This document shows positions 13,563 to 15,043 of a stretch of DNA of 15,043 bases, in pieces. The stretch's first letter is position 1. Each line of letters begins with the position of its first letter. A program made the position numbers and the translations under genes. Below the pieces are notes generated by a model. It did no database searches and was not told the DNA's origin. It worked only from the letters and a program-made list of their open reading frames with translations. The stretch spans positions 1-15,043 of the forward strand of contig JAJQGQ010000250.1 in NCBI GenBank assembly GCA_021200395.1, in the 5' to 3' direction. Source of the stretch: Erysipelotrichaceae bacterium. GTDB taxonomy: Bacteria > Bacillota_I > Bacilli_A > Erysipelotrichales > Coprobacillaceae.

Positions 13563-15011
13563 ATGATTTTAGCAAGCAATATAAAAAATGATATAGACTT
13601 AAGAGAATCATTGATAGCTATGAAATCAAAACCTGAAGACTCATTAGATATACATGATGATGAATTAAGACAAAAACTTATTGAATTATTGTCTAATGAA
13701 GATCCTAAAATAAGAAAAAATAGTGCTATACTACTTGGCTATTTTCCTGATACGATTGCTATATTATTAAATGCTTATACTTTAGAAAAAACTGAATATG
13801 TTAAAGAGGCTTATTTAAAGGGTATAGCTCGTCAAGATTGCATTCCTTATTTAACACAATTAAAAGATATTCAAATGCAACTTATTCATTTTAATCAAAA
13901 TGACGCCAAACATATTCAATCTCAGTTAAAAATATTGAATCCACTTATATTGAAATATCAATCACATAAACGCAAGGTTATAAAACTTAAGCATGAACCC
14001 ATTGATGTCGTTTTAACTTCTTTGCCATATTATCAATTTGTATTATTTGAACCAGTTCTTCATTTGCGTTACAAACCTGTTACTCAAGGAGTTTTGGTGA
14101 GAACAGAATCCATTTATGAACTTATTGATATAAGAACTTATAACGATATGCTCATTCCATTACAAGGAGCAAGTGGTTTGGATATTTCAATAGAAAGTAT
14201 TGATAAAGCGATTAAAAGATGTAATATTGTGGAAATACTAGATAAGTTATATGATGATGAGTCATTTTTCTATTTTCGTGTTGAAGATTTGCTACGTCAA
14301 AAGGATCCAGCATTGATTAAGAAGATATCTGAAAAATTTTTTGAATATTATCCATATAAGCTTTTAAATACAACTGAAGATTATGAAATTGAAATCGTTT
14401 TTAAAGAAGTAAGAAAAGGGAAAGTTAATCTATATTTACGTTTGAGTCATTTAAAAAGCAAACGATTTGCATATCGTAAGGAAGTCATTGCCAATTCTAT
14501 GCAATCTTATGTTGCTGCTACGCTTATGCAACTTGCAAAACCTTATATGATTGAGCATGCTAAAGTGATAGATCCTTTTGTAGGCTGTGGTACATTATTG
14601 ATAGAACGTAATATGATCAAACCAGCAAAGTTTTCGATGGGTATCGATATTTACAACAAGGGGATCGAAGCTGCCAAAAAGAATACCAAGATTGCTGGTC
14701 AAACAATCTATTATGTGCATAAAGATTCATTAAGATTTGTCAATAATGAAATGTTTGATGAATTGATAACAGATATGCCTACATTTCCACAATTGCCAGA
14801 TAGAGAAAAGCTAACAGACCTTTATGATCGTTTCTTTGAACGTATTCATCGATTAGTTAAATCTGGAGGATATGTTTTCTTATATACTAGTGAAATTTCT
14901 TTAGTAAGAAAAAATTTGCGTTTACAAGAAGGATATTTGTCATTGATTGAGCATTATGAAATTCCTAGAGGTAAACATATGTTTTATTTCTTTATTATGC
15001 AGGTTGTATGA
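13563..15011 (+). CDS. HEAT-repeat and THUMP-like methyltransferase (Trm14/RlmL-type, UPF0020)
   Basis: A 482-residue protein in three parts. Residues 30-100 have HEAT-like helical repeats (IRKNSAILLGYF, YVKEAYLKGIA). Residues about 145-310 are a poorly conserved region partly resembling the THUMP and linker parts of tRNA/rRNA guanine-N2 methyltransferases, ending YRKEVIANSM. Residues about 315-480 are a Rossmann methyltransferase domain: motif I VIDPFVGCGTLLIE (335-348), acidic residue D362 in GIDIY, motif IV ITDMPTFPQ (402-410) and LVKSGGYVFLYT (431-442). In this family motif IV is usually DPPYG or DLPFG, so DMPT is atypical. The likely substrate is RNA, position unknown. It has its own promoter and AAGGGG six bases before the ATG. 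It overlaps the next gene by 4 bp (ATGA), a pairing that recalls the methyltransferase/GIY-YIG pair yabB-yazA of Bacillus. A family assignment is safe; the exact target is not. Confidence 0.78.
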   Translation: MILASNIKNDIDLRESLIAMKSKPEDSLDIHDDELRQKLIELLSNEDPKIRKNSAILLGYFPDTIAILLNAYTLEKTEYVKEAYLKGIARQDCIPYLTQLKDIQMQLIHFNQNDAKHIQSQLKILNPLILKYQSHKRKVIKLKHEPIDVVLTSLPYYQFVLFEPVLHLRYKPVTQGVLVRTESIYELIDIRTYNDMLIPLQGASGLDISIESIDKAIKRCNIVEILDKLYDDESFFYFRVEDLLRQKDPALIKKISEKFFEYYPYKLLNTTEDYEIEIVFKEVRKGKVNLYLRLSHLKSKRFAYRKEVIANSMQSYVAATLMQLAKPYMIEHAKVIDPFVGCGTLLIERNMIKPAKFSMGIDIYNKGIEAAKKNTKIAGQTIYYVHKDSLRFVNNEMFDELITDMPTFPQLPDREKLTDLYDRFFERIHRLVKSGGYVFLYTSEISLVRKNLRLQEGYLSLIEHYEIPRGKHMFYFFIMQVV

Positions 15012-15043
15012 AATATTTTGTTTATATCATACGTTGTCATGAT
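15008..15043 (+). CDS. GIY-YIG nuclease family protein, N-terminal fragment (runs off window)
   Basis: Twelve codons remain: MKYFVYIIRCHD. This is the classic first strand of small GIY-YIG nuclease-domain proteins of the YhbQ/YazA type, which continue DGSLYTGIT. The ATG overlaps the methyltransferase stop in ATGA. The remaining protein, usually about 80-100 residues, lies beyond the window, so no catalytic residues can be checked. Confidence 0.82.
   Translation, partial: MKYFVYIIRCHD

Noticed and set aside
1..15043. CRISPR arrays, insertion sequences, phage genes, integration sites
   Set aside because: I found no spaced direct repeats, transposase-like frames or terminal inverted repeats. 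All gaps between genes are under 300 bases and are accounted for.

Overview
The window is AT-rich, densely packed bacterial DNA with Bacillota (Firmicutes) features. These are strong AAGGAGG-type ribosome binding sites, lipoproteins with short lipoboxes, a sufC-D-S-U-B iron-sulfur operon using SufU, a YhaM-type exoribonuclease, and relatives of the Bacillus sporulation proteins YunB and YjcZ. The very low GC and compact layout suggest a spore-forming Erysipelotrichia/Coprobacillaceae-like gut bacterium, but that placement is inference. I see no insertion sequence, phage gene, CRISPR array, tRNA or rRNA.

Region by region. (1) 1-60: the terminator of an upstream gene outside the window. (2) 91-4092, plus strand: a promoter, then three tightly packed genes ending in a terminator. 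They encode a multi-pass flippase-like membrane protein (LPG_synthase_TM family), a 662-residue fusion of a GT4 glycolipid glycosyltransferase with a complete RecX-like domain, and a YhaM-like 3'-5' exoribonuclease. (3) 4099-6423, minus strand: two tandem PrsA/parvulin-like lipoproteins and a HIT hydrolase, with a good sigma-A promoter at 6396-6423 and a terminator that converges on that of region 2. (4) 6424-6692: a divergent intergenic region holding a 25-codon YjcZ-like membrane microprotein, a perfect 11-bp hairpin, and the suf promoter.

(5) 6639-11994, plus strand: sufC, a short sufD, sufS, sufU (TTG start), sufB, then a 5-formyltetrahydrofolate cyclo-ligase gene that overlaps the end of sufB, closed by a terminator. 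SufS and SufU mobilise sulfur as persulfide. SufB, SufC and SufD form the scaffold on which the cluster is assembled. (6) 12038-13535: a YunB-like sporulation gene followed by a poorly conserved gene that may be YutH/CotS-like. (7) 13508-15043: a HEAT-repeat/methyltransferase gene with its own promoter overlapping the preceding stop codon, followed through a 4-bp overlap by the first 12 codons of a GIY-YIG nuclease-family gene that runs off the end.

The most unusual item is the glycosyltransferase-RecX fusion. It joins an envelope glycolipid enzyme to a RecA modulator in one uninterrupted reading frame. Next in interest are the unannotated YjcZ-like microprotein, the short SufD with no N-terminal domain, the HEAT-methyltransferase with an atypical motif IV, and the YunB/YutH-like pair.
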